DNA from: an uncultured Oscillospiraceae bacterium
GTDB taxonomy: Bacteria; Bacillota; Clostridia; Oscillospirales; Oscillospiraceae
DNA length: 64,000 nucleotides
Reading direction: 5' to 3'
Assembly (NCBI GenBank): GCA_934597125.1
Contig: CAKTQM010000002.1
Span: 1 to 64,000, forward strand
Position 1 is the first letter of the stretch. Every line of letters starts with the position of its first letter. The notes beneath the pieces are model-generated. The model made no database searches and was not told the DNA's origin. It saw nothing but the letters and a program-made list of their open reading frames with translations. Shown in pieces: positions 62,337 through 64,000 of the stretch. Both the position numbers and the translations under genes were made by a program.

Positions 62337-62367
62337 ATGATATACTATGACGCAACGTGAGAGTCAA
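62337..62367 (-). promoter_or_regulatory. MerR-type promoter with 19-bp spacer
   Basis: Minus strand TTGACT (62362-62367) and TATCAT (62337-62342) are separated by 19 bases, with a TGAC(N11)GTCA dyad in the spacer. MerR regulators activate such overlong promoters by bending DNA. Confidence 0.6.
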
Positions 62368-62514
62368 GGGGGAAAAGAATATTTTTGCCGCATTTTACCG
62401 GCGCACAAGGATAAACGCAACAATGTGCGCGTGCGGCTTAAATTCCGCGCGGCAATCGGTGGAGCATAAGCGAGTCTTTGAAAGCGTAATGCGCGGGATA
62501 GACGCTTCAACACC

Positions 62515-62543
62515 TTGACACAGACAGCAAACTTTGCTACGAT
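62515..62543 (+). promoter_or_regulatory. Promoter of the GNAT operon
   Basis: TTGACA (62515-62520), 17 bases, TACGAT (62538-62543). A GGTTAG/CTAACC hairpin follows at about 62558-62577. Confidence 0.65.
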
Positions 62544-62603
62544 ATGGCCGAAAGGGAGGTTAGCCAAATCTAACCGCTGCCTGTGAAATCCGTAAGGAAT
62601 AAA

Positions 62604-62954
62604 ATGGAACGGAAAGAAGCCATCCGCGGCGCCTGTCAACTGGCGGGCGGCAACAGCTTTTATGACGGCATAATCACCTGCACCACGCTGAGCGGGGAAG
62701 CGGTGCGCTGCCTGGTGCGGGATATGGACAGGGCAGAATGTGATGCCTGTCTGGAAAAGGCGTTGTCCGGCATTCCGGAGCAATTTTCCGGCAGGCTGCT
62801 GGAGGGAATATATGCGGATGTGGATATGGGCAACCTGAAAAGCATCGTCTGGTTTGTCTGCCGTAAAGCGGAGCAGGATACCGCTTGCGTCGGAGTTGGA
62901 ATGCTTCTGAATCGTAAAGGCAGGTTACGAAAACAGGAAGGGAAGGCATCATGA
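62604..62954 (+). CDS. Unknown small protein, first gene of the GNAT operon
   Basis: The 116-residue protein is not recognised. It is compact and mixed alpha/beta-looking (GIITCTTLSGEAVRCLVRDM, ECDACLEKALSGIPEQFSGR) with five cysteines and no signal peptide. The ATG at 62604 follows TAAGGAA; an earlier GTG at 62583 is possible. It overlaps the acetyltransferase gene by four bases (ATGA), so the two are coupled. No function is proposed. Confidence 0.55.
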   Translation: MERKEAIRGACQLAGGNSFYDGIITCTTLSGEAVRCLVRDMDRAECDACLEKALSGIPEQFSGRLLEGIYADVDMGNLKSIVWFVCRKAEQDTACVGVGMLLNRKGRLRKQEGKAS

Positions 62955-63559
62955 AGGTCACAACACTGGAAGAAACGGCGATCCACGACATCGGACACGC
63001 CTTTGGCTACTATGACTACGGACAGGAAACGGGGATGACCGCTGCCTTCTCCGGCGAGGACGCGACGGAGGATTACATCTGCGCCTATGTGCGGGGGATG
63101 CTGCGGGGCGGCTTTCTTGACACCACGAGTCAGCGCGGCGAGGGCTATATCGCCTATAAGCTGCCAGGGGAGAAGCTGGGTTTCAAGACCGTGTGGCCCA
63201 TCGCGCGGGGGATGCTGCGCAATTCCGGCCCGGAGCGGCTTATGGGGTTTGCCATGGCCATGAAGCGGGGCGGAACGTCCCTCCGGAGCAGCATGGACAA
63301 AGAGAAGAAACTCTACATCTTTGTGGGGCTCGTCTGCGTGCGGGAACAGTATCAGGGACAGGGCTATATACGGAAAGTCATGGACATTGCTTTCAACGAG
63401 GGCGACCGCCTTCGTGTGCCGGTGATCCTTGAGACCGACGCCCAGTCCAAATGTGACAAATATGTCCATCTGGGCATGGAGCTGGCCGGTGTGCGCGACA
63501 TGGGCCGGTACGGCAAAATGTACGATCTCATCAGATACCCGGCAACAGACAAGCGGTAA
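62951..63559 (+). CDS. GNAT-family acetyltransferase
   Basis: The 202-residue protein has a GNAT core in its second half: the strand LYIFVGLVCVREQYQGQGYI contains the acetyl-CoA loop (QGQGYI), then RKVMDIAFNEGDRLRVPVIL and the terminal YVHLGMELAGVRDM. The first 95 residues are an unusual extension. It probably acetylates a small molecule or protein amine. It is translated with the preceding small gene. Confidence 0.8.
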   Translation: MKVTTLEETAIHDIGHAFGYYDYGQETGMTAAFSGEDATEDYICAYVRGMLRGGFLDTTSQRGEGYIAYKLPGEKLGFKTVWPIARGMLRNSGPERLMGFAMAMKRGGTSLRSSMDKEKKLYIFVGLVCVREQYQGQGYIRKVMDIAFNEGDRLRVPVILETDAQSKCDKYVHLGMELAGVRDMGRYGKMYDLIRYPATDKR

Positions 63560-63627
63560 GAAAAAACGTCGTTGTCTGCGGGAACAAGAGGCGGCTCAAA
63601 TTCTGCGCACAGTAATCAAAGATAAGC

Positions 63628-63658
63628 CCCCTCTGAAATCAATGATTTCAGAGGGGGC
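63628..63658. repeat. 13-bp perfect inverted repeat, weak terminator
   Basis: CCCCCTCTGAAATCA (63628-63642) pairs with TGATTTCAGAGGGGG (63644-63658) almost without a loop. No T run follows. It may end the GNAT operon. Confidence 0.55.
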
Positions 63659-63659
63659 G

Positions 63660-63932
63660 AGTGGGTCGCTTCGAACACTCAGCGTCTTGCACCCAAAGCG
63701 ATGTCAAACATTTTTTCTACTCATTTGTAGCGGTTTATAACTGTTTTCAATTTGTTTCACTCACTCTTTGATACTCTTAATTCCGCTGTTTCCGGGTACT
63801 CCGGAACCATATGTGGTAATCTATGTGGTCAAAAACGCTTCCCGCCCGGTTTTCGGTGAAGATTCACCGATGCCAAGCGGAAAGCGTTTCTCGTTTCTGT
63901 GTGGTCTGTATTGTAACTCTGAGGAGGGTGTT
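63660..63932. other. AT-richer, gene-free boundary zone
   Basis: From about 63660 the base composition turns AT-richer than the rest of the window and no frame is supported. Direct repeats ATGTGGT (63811-63817 and 63823-63829) lie close together, and a large hairpin pairs AAAACGCTT (63831-63840 region) with AAGCGTTT (63884-63892 region) around 45 bases. This could be a junction with accessory DNA, but no integrase or attachment site is visible. Confidence 0.4.
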
Positions 63933-64000
63933 ATGCAAGTGGTTTCTGCAAGGGTGGCAGCACAAAAGTTGAGCTGCTATAAACAAAGAATACCCTTAAC
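63933..64000 (+). CDS. Start of a gene cut by the window end (22 codons)
   Basis: GAGGAGGG lies 4-5 bases before an ATG that opens a frame beginning MQVVSARVAAQKLSCYKQRI, still open at the window end. The ribosome site is excellent, but 22 residues are not enough to name it. Confidence 0.45.
   Translation, partial: MQVVSARVAAQKLSCYKQRIPL

Overview
This window is GC-rich chromosomal DNA from a low-copy, gene-dense Firmicutes genome. The best fit is a spore-forming-lineage gut bacterium of the Oscillospirales (Clostridium cluster IV). The evidence is a full-length Spo0A, CtsR/McsA/ClpC, an L27 with the Firmicutes N-terminal extension beside its protease Prp, YmdB, DacF- and GerM-like envelope genes, a class A PBP, an [FeFe] hydrogenase, and many dispersed GC-rich palindromic intergenic repeats. 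Family level and below is inference.

Layout. 1-0.5 kb: outward promoter and a candidate structured small RNA on the minus strand. 0.5-8 kb: DUF1292 protein, class A PBP, then a run of housekeeping genes (SLOG protein, TSCPD protein, YmdB phosphodiesterase, YbaK deacylase, Mre11-like phosphoesterase, L-asparaginase). 8-11 kb: two unrecognised membrane proteins among repeats. 11-14.6 kb: the heat-shock operon ctsR-mcsA-clpC behind CtsR boxes; mcsB is absent. 14.6-21 kb: RluA-type synthase and D,D-carboxypeptidase, two-component system with a GerMN lipoprotein, and a membrane-anchored XRE protein. 21-22.7 kb: uracil permease behind a strong promoter, a 24-codon leader ORF and an intrinsic terminator, arranged like a pyrBI-type attenuator. 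22.8-28.7 kb: maltose/oligosaccharide uptake (MalQ, two permeases, binding protein, LacI regulator); an MsmK/UgpC-type ATPase lies separately at 33.9-35.0 kb. 29-33.4 kb: LysR, DUF2156-GNAT fusion, YgjP-type metalloprotease, PPC and Nudix proteins. 35-39.5 kb: Obg, L27-Prp-L21, LuxS-MTA/SAH nucleosidase. 39.5-46 kb: TmcAL, Spo0A, zinc-ribbon protein, NhaC antiporter, CDF transporter, canonical sirtuin. 46 kb: two tRNA-Leu genes. 46.4-52.6 kb: TetR, FtsH, group B-like [FeFe] hydrogenase, DinB. 52.7-57.4 kb: BMP-type nucleoside ABC transporter. 57.4-61.5 kb: a divergon with HxlR, a deformylase-like protein and an EFR1 ferredoxin on one side, and a metallo-beta-lactamase-like protein, a zinc macrodomain and a class M (SirTM) sirtuin on the other. 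61.6-64 kb: TipAS-type MerR, a two-gene GNAT operon, then a compositionally different right edge with the start of another gene.

The most unusual items are the SirTM/macrodomain divergon without its usual GcvH-L and LplA2 partners, the leader-peptide attenuator in front of uracil permease, the loss of McsB together with the second zinc finger of McsA, and a 435-bp MITE-like palindromic element near the L27 gene. All functional calls come from reading the sequence; no database search was run.
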